Source: Pelagibius sp965227505
Lineage (GTDB): Bacteria > Pseudomonadota > Alphaproteobacteria > Kiloniellales > Kiloniellaceae
Length of the DNA stretch: 64,000 bases
NCBI RefSeq assembly: GCF_965227505.1
Contig: NZ_OZ245757.1
Span: forward strand, 806,001 to 870,000
Reading direction: 5' to 3'
Both the position numbers and the translations under genes were made by a program. The notes below the pieces were generated by a model, which made no database searches, was not told the origin of the DNA, and saw nothing but the letters and a program-made list of their open reading frames with translations. Shown here piece by piece: positions 44,968 to 53,174 of the stretch; position 1 is the first letter of the stretch, and each line of letters opens with the position of its first letter.

Positions 44968-45417
44968 ATGAAGCCCATACGCAGTTGGATTGTGATCGCC
45001 GACGGGGCGCGCGCCCGAATCCTCGAGAACGACGGCCCCGGAAAGGGGCTCCTCCCCCTACCGGAAGAGGAAAAGCACCACAGCCATCGCCCGACCCGGG
45101 AGATCAACGCCGACCGCCCCGGCCGTACCCACGACCGGCTCGGCCCCGGGCGACACGCCATGGAACCGCCCAGCGACCCGCACCGGCAGGAAAAGCAGCG
45201 CTTTGCCGCCGAACTTGCCGAACGCCTCAACGCAGCGGCGGCGGCGCGCAGCTATGACAGGCTGATCCTGGTCGCCCCCGCCAAGACCCTGGGAGATCTG
45301 CGCCGCGGTCTCAGCAAGGAAACGGCCGCGAAGGTCCACGCCGAACTGGCCAAGGATCTGACACCTCTGGCCGACGCCGAGCTTCCCGGCCACCTTGAAA
45401 AGGTGATCGCGCTCTAG
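44968..45417 (+). CDS. Host attachment family protein
   Basis: A 149-residue protein. The N-terminal strand RSWIVIADGARARILEN and the later YDRLILVAPAKTLGDLRRGLS segment are characteristic of the family named for a protein required for attachment to host cells. A charged, His-rich loop lies between them (about 30-70). The fold resembles eRF1 domain-type nucleotide or RNA-binding proteins; biochemical function is unknown. Its TAG overlaps the rlmE stop on the other strand as CTAG. Confidence 0.82.
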   Translation: MKPIRSWIVIADGARARILENDGPGKGLLPLPEEEKHHSHRPTREINADRPGRTHDRLGPGRHAMEPPSDPHRQEKQRFAAELAERLNAAAAARSYDRLILVAPAKTLGDLRRGLSKETAAKVHAELAKDLTPLADAELPGHLEKVIAL

Positions 45418-46184
45418 TCGTCGTCCCGGGCCGCGCGAAAGCCGGTCGCCACCAGGTACATTTCGGATGAGTCCGCGCGGCTGGCCGCCGGTTTCATATG
45501 GTGGACCTTCTCGAAGTCGCGCTTCAACTGGGCCAGCAGGTCCCGCTCCGTGCCGCCCTGCAGAACCTTTGCGACAAAGGTGCCGCCCGGGGCGAGAACC
45601 TCCCGGGCGAAGAGATGAGCGGCCTCGACCAGCGCCATGACCTTCAGATGATCGGTCTTGGCATGCCCGGTGGAGGAGGCCGCCATGTCGGAGAGAACGA
45701 CGTCAGCCTGCCCGCCGAGGGCTGCCTTCAGCCGCTCCGGCGCGTCGTCATCGAGGAAATCCCCGAGCAGCAGCTCGGCTCCGGCGACCGCCTCCACCTC
45801 CAGCAGGTCGATGCCGACGATATGGGCCGCCGGCCCGCAGCGCTCTGCGGCCACCTGCAACCAGCCGCCGGGCGCGCAGCCCAGGTCGACGATCCTTGCT
45901 CCCTGCTTCAGAAAGCGGAAGCGGTCGTCCAACTGGGCCAGTTTAAAAGCGGCTCTGGAGCGGTAGCCGCGCTTGCGGGCTTCAGCGACGTAGGGATCGT
46001 TCAACTGCCGTTCGAGCCAGCGCGCGGACGATGCCGAGCGCCGCTTGGCGGTCTTCACCCGAACTTTAAGATTGCGTCCGGAAAGGCCGCGCCCGCTGTC
46101 CCGCGGACCCGCGCCGCCCCTGCCGCCACCGGATCGGCCGCCCTGGCCTCGTCCGCCGGAGCGTCCACCGGAATACCGCGCCAT
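45414..46184 (-). CDS. rlmE: 23S rRNA (uridine2552-2'-O)-methyltransferase
   Basis: FtsJ-family heat-shock methyltransferase that modifies the A-loop. The protein has 256 residues. The catalytic K-D-K-E tetrad is visible in RAAFKL, LSDMAA, FVAKVLQGG and SSEMYLV. The SAM site is VDLGCAPGGWLQ. The first 40 residues are an Arg/Gly-rich low-complexity extension absent from E. coli RlmE. It follows ppx by 4 bases. Confidence 0.93.
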   Translation of the reverse strand: MARYSGGRSGGRGQGGRSGGGRGGAGPRDSGRGLSGRNLKVRVKTAKRRSASSARWLERQLNDPYVAEARKRGYRSRAAFKLAQLDDRFRFLKQGARIVDLGCAPGGWLQVAAERCGPAAHIVGIDLLEVEAVAGAELLLGDFLDDDAPERLKAALGGQADVVLSDMAASSTGHAKTDHLKVMALVEAAHLFAREVLAPGGTFVAKVLQGGTERDLLAQLKRDFEKVHHMKPAASRADSSEMYLVATGFRAARDDD

Positions 46185-46188
46185 GCCG

Positions 46189-47304
46189 CTAGGCCCGCGA
46201 CTGAGGCCGGCGTCGGCTGGATCGGCGGTCCGTGCCGTGCATCATGGTATAGAGCATGCCCTCTCTCAATCCGCGATCCGCCACGCGCAGCCGCTCGGCA
46301 GGCCAGAAGCCGCAGAGCGCGGTCAGGATGGCGCAGCCCGCCACCACCAGGTCCGCACGCTCGACGCCGATGCAGGCGTGGTCGGCTCGTTCTCCATAGC
46401 TCATGGCTGCGATGCGCCGGCAGATCCGGTGAACGGTATCCATGTCCAGATAGCTGCCGTCAACGAAAGAGCGGTCATAGCGCGGAAGGTCGAAATGTAC
46501 GCCGACCAGGGTGGTCACTGTGCCCGAGGTCCCCAACATCTGCACCTCCCCGCCGGCAACGGCCCCACCGAGATCACTCAGCTCGGTGAAGTCGGACATG
46601 GCCTCGCGCATGACGTCGACCATGGCATCGTAGTCCCCGGGCGTGAGGTCGCGGCCGCCGAACCGCTCCGCCATGGAGATCACGCCGATCGGAATCGAAG
46701 ACCAGGCGTAGAGGGAGAGATCGGAACCGGTCAGGCGCCGCGCCGCGCCGCCCTTCGCGCGCGCGGCTTTCAGCCAGCACACCTCGGTGCTGCCGCCGCC
46801 GATGTCGAAGAGGAGGATGTCGGGAACCTCTGGATCGATCAGCGGGGCACAGCCGTAGATCGCCAGCTTCGCCTCCTCGTCCTGAGAGATGATTTCCAGT
46901 TCGATGCCGGTCTCGCTCTTCACCCGGGCCAGAAAGGTCTCGCAGTTGCGGGCCCGCCGGCAGGCCTCGGTTGCGACGGCACGGACCTGCGTGGCGCCGC
47001 GGCGGCGGATCTTGGAGGCGCAGACCTTCAGCGCATCAAGGGTACGCGCCATGGCCTGGTCGGAGAGCATACCGGAAGCCGAGAGCCCCTCCCCCAGGCG
47101 CACGATCCGGGAAAAGGCATCGACCACCCGGAACCCGTCCCGCTGCGGGCGGGCCACCAGCAGGCGGCAATTGTTGGTGCCCAGGTCAAGGGCGGCATAG
47201 ACGCCGTTAGGCCGCGCTGGCCCGTTACGGCGCGCGGAAGCCCCGTTGCGCTTGGCCCGACCCGGCCGGCGCTGCCCGTTTCCGAAGGCTGCCACTAAAA
47301 ACAC
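46189..47304 (-). CDS. ppx: Ppx/GppA family exopolyphosphatase
   Basis: Actin-like ATPase-fold phosphatase acting on polyphosphate or pppGpp. The protein has 371 residues, the short two-domain form. It shows AALDLGTNNCRLLV (phosphate 1), EAKLAIYG, DIGGGSTEV (phosphate 2) and MLGTSGTVTTL. The start is GTG; GTG at 47304 or the one nine bases downstream at 47295 are both possible, the latter better spaced from AGGAG. First gene of ppx-rlmE. Confidence 0.9.
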   Translation of the reverse strand: MFLVAAFGNGQRRPGRAKRNGASARRNGPARPNGVYAALDLGTNNCRLLVARPQRDGFRVVDAFSRIVRLGEGLSASGMLSDQAMARTLDALKVCASKIRRRGATQVRAVATEACRRARNCETFLARVKSETGIELEIISQDEEAKLAIYGCAPLIDPEVPDILLFDIGGGSTEVCWLKAARAKGGAARRLTGSDLSLYAWSSIPIGVISMAERFGGRDLTPGDYDAMVDVMREAMSDFTELSDLGGAVAGGEVQMLGTSGTVTTLVGVHFDLPRYDRSFVDGSYLDMDTVHRICRRIAAMSYGERADHACIGVERADLVVAGCAILTALCGFWPAERLRVADRGLREGMLYTMMHGTDRRSSRRRPQSRA

Positions 47305-47536
47305 TGCTCCTGTTCTTTCCGGCCGAACATTTGCCGCCGGCCGTTAACGTCTGATCATACCGTGAAGCCCCGGCTTTGCACCAGTCCCGAGCCCCGGACT
47401 TGATGCGCCAAGCCGCAAAAAAGCTACGGAAATCAGTTGAAAAGACCCCCGCGATGGGACTATGTAATGCCTTCTCGCGCAAACGAGGGTTTGCGGCCCT
47501 GGCGCTTGGCCGGGTGCCTGCCAGGCCCGTCTCTCT

Positions 47537-47610
47537 TGGGGGATAGTTTAGCGGTAGAACTCTCGGCTCTGACCCGAGCAGCCCTGGTTCGAATCCAGGT
47601 CCCCCAGCCA
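47537..47610 (+). tRNA. tRNA-Gln (anticodon CTG)
   Basis: A 74-base cloverleaf: acceptor TGGGGGA paired with TCCCCCA, D-arm with TTTAGCGGTAGAA, anticodon stem CTCGG/CCGAG with loop CTCTGAC (anticodon CTG, codon CAG). The T-arm CCTGG-TTCGAAT-CCAGG, discriminator G and an encoded CCA complete it. Confidence 0.97.
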
Positions 47611-47631
47611 AGTTTCTCCAGCCAAGTCTCC
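47604..47631. repeat. 14-bp tandem duplication of the tRNA-Gln 3' end
   Basis: CCAGCCAAGTTTCT (47604-47617), which includes the last 7 bases of the tRNA, is followed at once by CCAGCCAAGTCTCC (47618-47631). The first ten bases are identical. It could be replication slippage or an integration-type scar. Confidence 0.8.
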
Positions 47632-47658
47632 GCAGTCACCGAAGCGGTTCAACGTGGC

Positions 47659-48471
47659 TCACGCGAAGCGGGTTCCTCTGCCTGCCGCCTCCGCCTCCAG
47701 ACCGGCGAGGACGGACTGGATCTCGCCGCTGCCGAGGCCGACGCCCGCCAGATAGTCGGACATCCGGTTCCGGCGCTCTTCGATCAGGGTGCCCAGCGCC
47801 CGCCGCTCCGCATCGCTGGGGTCGGCGTTCAGAGCACCAAAGACCTTCGCTTCCTTGTCGCGCCGGTTCTGCAGGCCCTTGTGGCGTTCGCGGTTCGAAC
47901 CGAAACGGATCTCGTACCAGGCCTTCTCGCGCCGGCCCTCGCGCAGCGCGGCGGTCAGGCCCGGACCGATGAGCGCCGGGCTGTTGTAGCAGAGAGAGAA
48001 CAGCACCATCAGCTCCTGCGAGCCCTCCAGCGCCTGCATCAGCCCGCCGCCCAGACGCTGGCGCAGCACGCCTTCGTAGTCGGCGCGGATCCGCTCGAAG
48101 AGCCGGCGTCCCTGATCGCGGGAGATCAGAAAGCTCAGGACATTGCGTTGCCCGGAGTCCTCACCGAAGGAAAAGGGTGGCACCAGCGCCTTGGCTTCGG
48201 TCACCGCGCCGCGGACCAGCGCCTGGCGCAGCTTGCCCAGAAGCGCCCGATCCCCGTCCGTCAAAGAGACCCCGATTGCCGTCAGGTCGTCGTCCAGACC
48301 GTCGCGGTCAGGCCAGCCCGGCGCGTCGACAAAGAGCGCATAGCCGAGGCCGAGGGTGGGGATGCCGCGGTGGTCGGTGTAGACTCGCGAGACGAAGCCC
48401 TCACTCTCCACAATGAAGTCGAACAGGGCCTCGTCATAAGACCCTGGCACCGGGCGCGGGACAATCGCCAT
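47659..48471 (-). CDS. T4-type lysozyme-like protein (GH24), no signal peptide
   Basis: A 270-residue protein. Residues 17-45 match the T4 lysozyme active site: Glu24, Asp33 and Thr39 (SEG, YTDHRG, PTLGLG) have the same 9 and 6 spacing as E11, D20 and T26 of T4. The remainder has helices with SLCYNSPALIGPGL and AWYEIRFGSNRER, as in endolysin-like proteins. No signal peptide or membrane helix is seen, so export is unexplained. It follows the OmpA-like lipoprotein by about 200 bases on the same strand, with tRNA-Gln at its 3' side. No other phage gene is present. Confidence 0.78.
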   Translation of the reverse strand: MAIVPRPVPGSYDEALFDFIVESEGFVSRVYTDHRGIPTLGLGYALFVDAPGWPDRDGLDDDLTAIGVSLTDGDRALLGKLRQALVRGAVTEAKALVPPFSFGEDSGQRNVLSFLISRDQGRRLFERIRADYEGVLRQRLGGGLMQALEGSQELMVLFSLCYNSPALIGPGLTAALREGRREKAWYEIRFGSNRERHKGLQNRRDKEAKVFGALNADPSDAERRALGTLIEERRNRMSDYLAGVGLGSGEIQSVLAGLEAEAAGRGTRFA

Positions 48472-48601
48472 GGCCCTTCTCCCTTCCTCGGGCTGAGAAG
48501 GAAGCCTCGGCGCAGGCCTAGGCCGCGTCAAGCAAGCATTGGGACAGCGCTGCGGCGCACAGGGGGCTGCCGGGGGCGCAAAGGAAGTGCCACGGATTTG
48601 T

Positions 48602-48654
48602 GGAGCGGGCGCTCTGGAGCAACCGGGCCATCCCATCGCGCAGCGGCCCGCTCC
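48602..48654 (-). other. Complex inverted repeat between the OmpA-like and lysozyme genes
   Basis: A 9-bp stem GGAGCGGGC/GCCCGCTCC (48602-48610 with 48646-48654) encloses a small palindrome GCTC-TG-GAGC (48611-48620). It can form a branched hairpin in the 201-base spacer. No U-run follows, so termination is uncertain. Confidence 0.4.
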
Positions 48655-48683
48655 AGCCTACCTGGCCCCAGCCTACCTGACAG
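48654..48683. repeat. 15-bp tandem duplication at the OmpA-like gene stop
   Basis: CAGCCTACCTGGCCC (48654-48668) and CAGCCTACCTGACAG (48669-48683) share 11 identical leading bases. The stop codon of the OmpA-like gene (48673-48675) lies in the second copy, so the first copy supplies a second TAG 15 bases on. Confidence 0.75.
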
Positions 48684-49266
48684 TCACCTCGACACGGCGG
48701 TTGCGCGGCTCGGCGACTTCATCGGCGGTTTCGACCAGTGGGTTGTTCTCGCCGTGGGAGTCGACCTCGATCAGCTGCGGTTCCAGCCCCTCGGCGATGA
48801 GCAGATCCCGGATCGTCTCGGCACGCTGCAAGGCGAGCTGAGCATTGCGCCGCTCTCCGCCGATGCGGTCCGTATGTCCGACCACCGCAACCTCCGCCGC
48901 CGGATACTCCTTGATCGAGTCGAGGATTTCCGGCAGTTGGGCAAGGGATTCATTCGTCAGCCGGTCGGAGCCGATAATGAAGTAGAGAATGAAAGTCCGG
49001 GGTTTGCGCGGACTGGCGCCGAGGGTGGCCCCCCAGGTCTCGTCGATTTCCTGCTGGCTGATCGCGCGCGGCTGCCCGGGCGCGGTTCCGGCATCGGACA
49101 CCCGGACCGCGATCCCGGGACTGTCGAGCGTCTGGGCACCGGCTTCGTTTTCCACGGTAATCGCACCGACGCTGCCGTCGTCGTCCTCCAGCAGGACGAA
49201 ACGGTTGCCGCCGGCGCAGGCGGCAAGGCCCAGCATCAGCGTCACGGCCAAGAGCTTGCGCATCAT
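48673..49266 (-). CDS. OmpA-family lipoprotein
   Basis: A 197-residue protein. A lipoprotein signal ends in LAAC (Cys near residue 16). A short N-terminal domain with VLLEDDDGSVGAI follows, then an OmpA peptidoglycan-binding domain (about 90-197) with FIIGSDRLTNES, VGHTDRIGGERRN, LALQRAETIRDLL and RRVEVTVR. The Asp and Arg that contact diaminopimelate are present (HTDR, NRRVEV). ATG at 49266 follows the FecR stop by 4 bases and has GGGGGA upstream. A TTG at 49284 is less likely. Confidence 0.9.
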   Translation of the reverse strand: MMRKLLAVTLMLGLAACAGGNRFVLLEDDDGSVGAITVENEAGAQTLDSPGIAVRVSDAGTAPGQPRAISQQEIDETWGATLGASPRKPRTFILYFIIGSDRLTNESLAQLPEILDSIKEYPAAEVAVVGHTDRIGGERRNAQLALQRAETIRDLLIAEGLEPQLIEVDSHGENNPLVETADEVAEPRNRRVEVTVR

Positions 49267-49270
49267 CCGA

Positions 49271-49741
49271 TCAGTCCCCCGCAACTTCGGCCAGAAAGCG
49301 TGTTCCGCGGACAGCCACCGTGGCCACCGGTGTCTTCACTTTCACGGCATCCGGCGACAGCTTTGCGATCACCCCGGAGATGTACTGCATCGTGCCGCGA
49401 AAGAGCTCGACGACGAAGGAGAGCCGTCCTTCCGCCGGGGCGAAGACGAACTCGGTAAACTGGACCCTTGAATTGGGGCCGATCGAAATGCGCGTGCCGT
49501 CCTTGAATGTCAGGCCTATGGAGCCCTCGGCGGTTTCGATCACATCCATGGCATAGATCGCCTCCCCGACGTCAAGCTGGGCGCGCTGCTCGGCGCGGCG
49601 CGCAAAGGCCTGACCGTCGACCACCTTTACCAGGGCGACCTCCTGTTGCTGCGCAACGGCAGCCGAAACCCAGCCCGCCGCCAGAACGGCAGCGAGGCAA
49701 AGCCCACCGATGACTGACTTGAGGCTATGCGGATTCTTCAA
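49271..49741 (-). CDS. FecR-domain periplasmic protein
   Basis: A 156-residue protein with a signal peptide (about 1-29, ending AAVAQQ) and a FecR domain (about 45-145). Domain features are LDVGEAIYAMDVIETAEGSIGLTFKDGTRISIG, then ELFRGTMQYISG and VKTPVATVAVRGT. In free-standing form such domains are probably extracytoplasmic ligand or signal modules. The start is TTG at 49741: AGGAGGT (49750-49756) sits 8 bases upstream, and no ATG or GTG fits the signal peptide. It overlaps the kinase gene by 17 bases, so the two are coupled. Confidence 0.85.
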   Translation of the reverse strand: MKNPHSLKSVIGGLCLAAVLAAGWVSAAVAQQQEVALVKVVDGQAFARRAEQRAQLDVGEAIYAMDVIETAEGSIGLTFKDGTRISIGPNSRVQFTEFVFAPAEGRLSFVVELFRGTMQYISGVIAKLSPDAVKVKTPVATVAVRGTRFLAEVAGD

Positions 49742-51941
49742 AGCGTGTGACCTCCTCACCTTTTCGATCCTTCGGGTTGCGCAGGCGCGACGCCGGAAAA
49801 ACCAGGGTCGCTGTGGTTCCGTGGTCGGTGATGCTGGTGAGCTCAAGCCGGCCGCCATGCATCTCGATCATGGCCTTCGTCAGGGGCAGGCCCAGGCCGA
49901 TACCCTCCAGGTTGGAGGCAAGGGCATGATCGATCCGCCGGAAGGGAACGAAGGCCTCGGAGACCTCCTTGTCCGACATGCCGATCCCCGTGTCCGAAAT
50001 CGAAAGACAGAAGTCGCCTTGCTCATCGAGGCGCCCGGTCAGCCGGACCTCTCCGCCTTTGGGTGTGTACTTCACAGCATTGGAAACGAGATTGAGCACC
50101 ATCTGCGTGAACATCCGCCTGTCCGCCCAAAGCGACTGCGCGACGGATGCCGTATCGAAGAAGACCGCGATCCCGCTGTCGCGATAGGCCGACTGAACGG
50201 TCCGCACGCAGTCCTCCAGAACGTCTCGGAGAGGAAACTCCGACTCAGAAAGATGGCTTTCGCCCGCCTCAACCTTTGACATCTCCAGGATATCGTTCAC
50301 GAGCGACAGCAGATGGCTGCCCATGTGGTGGATGTCTTCCACATAGTCGCGGTACTTCGGGGGAGAGACAGGCCCGAGGATTTCGCGCTTCATCATCTCC
50401 GAGAACCCCAGGATGGCATTCAGCGGGGTTCGCAGCTCATGGCTCATGTTGGCGAGAAAGCTGGTCTTGGACCGGTTGCCGGCCTCCGCCAGGATCAGCG
50501 CCATCTCCCGCTCCTCGGCGCTGCGCCGCCGCTGGCGCTGTGCCTCCGCCAACCCGCGCCCCAGGACGACCAGATAAGCAACCGAGCATATGATCGCCGT
50601 ATAAGTCGGATCGAAGAGGATGCCGCCGCCCTGCATCGCCACCAGGCTGCCGCCGGCCAGGAGGCTCAAGAGGCCCAGCATGCCCAGCAGGCTGGCGTGG
50701 CCCGACAGTCTGGGCACGGCCAGGACGATCAAGGACAACAGGGCAAGGGCCAGCAGCGCTTCCCAAAGCGCCGCCGCCTGAGGCCTGATGAGATAGCTCT
50801 CCGCCATCAGGTTCTCCAGGAACAGGGCCTGGACATCCACGTCGGAGAGCAGCCTGCCGCTCGGGGTGACGAACTCGCGCCCGAGGCCGACGGCGGTCGA
50901 GCCCAGCAGGACGGTATGACCCTGCAGGCTCGCCAGCGGAACGGCACCGCTCATGAGATCCGCAGCCGAAACCCGCAACACACTGTCGGACGGCCGGTCG
51001 CGCAGCCAGACATGGCCGGAGTATGTCGTCGGTATCTCCATGCCGGCCAGCGAGACCGCCGTCACGCCGGGGCCGTTGATCTCGACCGATACAGCCTCGC
51101 CGCCCTGGGCGATACGCAGCACTTCCAGGGCGAAGCTCGGCAGCACCGCGTCGCCGACCAGCATGACCGCCGGCATCTTGCGGACAACGCCGTCTCCTGA
51201 GAGCTCCAGGCTGGCGACACCGACGCCGCTTGCAGCATCCTCCAACAGCGCAAGGTTGCGCAAAAGCGCCGGATAGCGCCGCAGTTCCGTGGCGCCCTGC
51301 TGTCCGAGCCTCAGCCGGACCGGTGCCTGCATGCCCCTCTCACCCTCGGGCACCGCGCCATCGTCGATGGCAGCCACGGCGAGCACCGTTGGCAGCATGC
51401 GGAGCTTGGCCGCCAGGATCTCATCGTTTGACGGCAGAGCCGCCAGGCTTTCTCGCAAAGGGGCATCCAACGGAAACCGCTTCAGCAGGTTCTCCGGTGA
51501 AAGCCGGTCACCCTCGGCGAAGATGATGTCGATCCCCAGCACCAGGGGTTTGCTGGCGGCAATGCGCCCGACAAGGTCCGCGATCAGGTCTCGCGGCCAG
51601 GGCCACTGGCCCTGCTGCGCCAGACTGCGCTCGTCGATGTCCACCACCGTCAGTTTCAGGCGCTGCGGTTCGACAGCGCTGACGAACATCGATTGCGCCG
51701 CGTCAAAGAACGCGTAGCGAAGGGTCGTGAAGGGACTGGGGTCGGCGAAACGCAGGAACACGACGGCCGCGAGCGATACCCAAAAGGCCGCGCGCAGGGA
51801 CCATCGGCGCAGCGTCACCGCCGCCGGCATCGGTCTCGCCGAAAAGGGATCGAAAATGCTGGCTGCCGGACCGCAGCGGAAGAGGTCGAAGCAGCGGGAG
51901 CTGGAGCAGCCCCCCATGAGGGCGCACTCAAGCGGCGCCAT
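49725..51941 (-). CDS. CHASE2-domain sensor histidine kinase
   Basis: The protein has 738 residues from this start (701 from the alternative ATG at 51830, which removes a Cys/Ser-rich tail). The layout is an N-terminal helix, a large extracytoplasmic CHASE2 domain with VVDIDERSLAQQGQWPWPR and LGSTAVGLG, and three consecutive membrane helices. HisKA follows, with the phospho-acceptor His501 in NMSHELRTPLNAI, then HATPase_c with NLVSNAVKY, DTGIGM and GIGLGLPLTK. No receiver domain or response regulator is adjacent. CHASE2 ligands are unknown. First gene of the kinase-FecR-OmpA unit, divergent from the lipoprotein-M48 operon. Confidence 0.92.
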   Translation of the reverse strand: MAPLECALMGGCSSSRCFDLFRCGPAASIFDPFSARPMPAAVTLRRWSLRAAFWVSLAAVVFLRFADPSPFTTLRYAFFDAAQSMFVSAVEPQRLKLTVVDIDERSLAQQGQWPWPRDLIADLVGRIAASKPLVLGIDIIFAEGDRLSPENLLKRFPLDAPLRESLAALPSNDEILAAKLRMLPTVLAVAAIDDGAVPEGERGMQAPVRLRLGQQGATELRRYPALLRNLALLEDAASGVGVASLELSGDGVVRKMPAVMLVGDAVLPSFALEVLRIAQGGEAVSVEINGPGVTAVSLAGMEIPTTYSGHVWLRDRPSDSVLRVSAADLMSGAVPLASLQGHTVLLGSTAVGLGREFVTPSGRLLSDVDVQALFLENLMAESYLIRPQAAALWEALLALALLSLIVLAVPRLSGHASLLGMLGLLSLLAGGSLVAMQGGGILFDPTYTAIICSVAYLVVLGRGLAEAQRQRRRSAEEREMALILAEAGNRSKTSFLANMSHELRTPLNAILGFSEMMKREILGPVSPPKYRDYVEDIHHMGSHLLSLVNDILEMSKVEAGESHLSESEFPLRDVLEDCVRTVQSAYRDSGIAVFFDTASVAQSLWADRRMFTQMVLNLVSNAVKYTPKGGEVRLTGRLDEQGDFCLSISDTGIGMSDKEVSEAFVPFRRIDHALASNLEGIGLGLPLTKAMIEMHGGRLELTSITDHGTTATLVFPASRLRNPKDRKGEEVTRFEESA

Positions 51942-52430
51942 CTATGAGTGCCTCGTTGATGCATGCTCCGAAACGTCCCTGCGGCCGGCCCCGACAACTC
52001 TCAGGATAGCACGGAGGGCTGGCTATCGATCAACAAATCGATTAGCTCCGGCGATGAGCTTCCGCTCCTCCGCAACCTCATCGGGAGTACGCTCCGGAGG
52101 CCGGACTCACCGCAGGATCAGCGTTAACCCTTTAAAACATTGATCTTTCGCCCCATCCCCAGCCGCCCTGGCTGCGCCGGCGAAGCGGGCAAGCGGTCGA
52201 ACGCAGTGATGGCCGGGCTGCGTCTGCTTCGCAAACTGCAAGCTGTGGATCCGATCCGCGAGAGCGCGCCAAGCAATACGTCCCGAAACAGCCCGATCAA
52301 TCCTTGATTGGAATCGGGCTTCCCATGAAAATCAACTATAGGTAACGTGGCCCGGTCGATGCGAAAGACAGGTTTGTGGGGTCAGTCTTGTCGGCAGGGT
52401 GGAACCTAAATGTGGGGGAAAGACGACATC
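51942..52430. other. 489-bp divergent spacer between the kinase and lipoprotein-M48 operons
   Basis: No gene is seen. It contains ATCGAT-CAACAA-ATCGAT (about 52024-52041), an AT-rich stretch TTAACCCTTTAAAACATTGATC (about 52125-52145, quoted in parts), and the long hairpin listed separately. It must hold both divergent promoters; no clear -35/-10 pair was found. Confidence 0.4.
52291..52319 (+). promoter_or_regulatory. Long imperfect hairpin upstream of the lipoprotein-M48 operon
   Basis: GCCCGAT-CAATC, a 3-base loop CTT, then GATTG, a 2-base bulge and ATCGGGC form a 12-bp stem. It lies 112 bases before the first lipoprotein start. It is followed by TTCCC, not a U-run. It could be an operator or leader structure. 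Confidence 0.45.
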
Positions 52431-53174
52431 ATGTCTTTGGCAGAGCGGAAGTGGTTCGACCTGCGCTTTCTGCCGCGGCTCCGGCTGATCGTGCTGGTGC
52501 CGCTGCTCTTCGCGGCCGGCTGTGCACAGACCAGAAGCCTGGATGCCGGCGATGCCTTTCAGCGCCCAACAGGTGAAGTGACGGTCTTGCTGATGCCTGC
52601 GGACGTCGAGATTTCGCTGCTGACCACGGGGGGCCTTCTGGAGCCCAACGCGGCCTGGACCGAGCAGGGACGCCGCAATGTCGTTGCCGCGCTCAAGGCG
52701 GAGATGGCAGAGCGCAACATCAAGGTCGTTTCCTATGCGGACGACAGCAACCCGACCTATGACGTCGAACCAGAGCATCTGCAGCTTGTGAAGCTGCACG
52801 AGGCTGTCGGCGGCGCCATCGCGCTTCACAAGTTCGTGCCCGGCTTGGCGCTGCCGACCAAGAAGGACAAGTTCGATTGGACGCTGGGCGAAGGGGTCCA
52901 ACGCCTGCGTGACTCTCACGGCGGAAACTACGCCCTCTTCGTCTATGCCGAGGACTCCTTCTCAAGCGAGGGCCGTGTCGCCCTGACAGTCGCCCTGGCG
53001 CTCCTCGGTGTTGGTGTTCAGGGCGGACAGCAGATCGCCTTTGCTTCCATGGTCGACATGGATAGCGGATCGGTGGTCTGGTTCAACGTGCTGAACAGCG
53101 GCGTTGGCGATCTGCGTGACCCGGAGTTGGCACGCAGTACGATCGATACCCTTCTGGACAGCGCACCTCTATGA
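52431..53174 (+). CDS. Putative lipoprotein, function unknown
   Basis: A 247-residue protein with a signal peptide ending in AAGC (Cys near residue 32). A mixed alpha/beta domain follows, with TVLLMPADVEISLLTTGG, NYALFVYAEDSFSS and a glycine-rich hydrophobic segment ALTVALALLGVGVQGG. VVWFNVLNSGVGDLR precedes the C-terminus. This pattern recurs in alphaproteobacterial lipoproteins next to M48 proteases, but no characterised domain is recognised. GGGGGAA precedes ATG 52431. It shares ATGA with the M48 gene. Confidence 0.75.
   Translation: MSLAERKWFDLRFLPRLRLIVLVPLLFAAGCAQTRSLDAGDAFQRPTGEVTVLLMPADVEISLLTTGGLLEPNAAWTEQGRRNVVAALKAEMAERNIKVVSYADDSNPTYDVEPEHLQLVKLHEAVGGAIALHKFVPGLALPTKKDKFDWTLGEGVQRLRDSHGGNYALFVYAEDSFSSEGRVALTVALALLGVGVQGGQQIAFASMVDMDSGSVVWFNVLNSGVGDLRDPELARSTIDTLLDSAPL

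Noticed and set aside
47537..48471. Prophage or integrative element at tRNA-Gln
   Set aside because: Only a lysozyme-like gene and a 10-base duplication are present; no integrase, structural genes or distal att copy are visible.
47437..49458. Long plus-strand open frame (about 673 codons) across tRNA-Gln and the lysozyme/OmpA genes
   Set aside because: It runs through a tRNA and is antisense to two conserved genes; composition shows no protein family.
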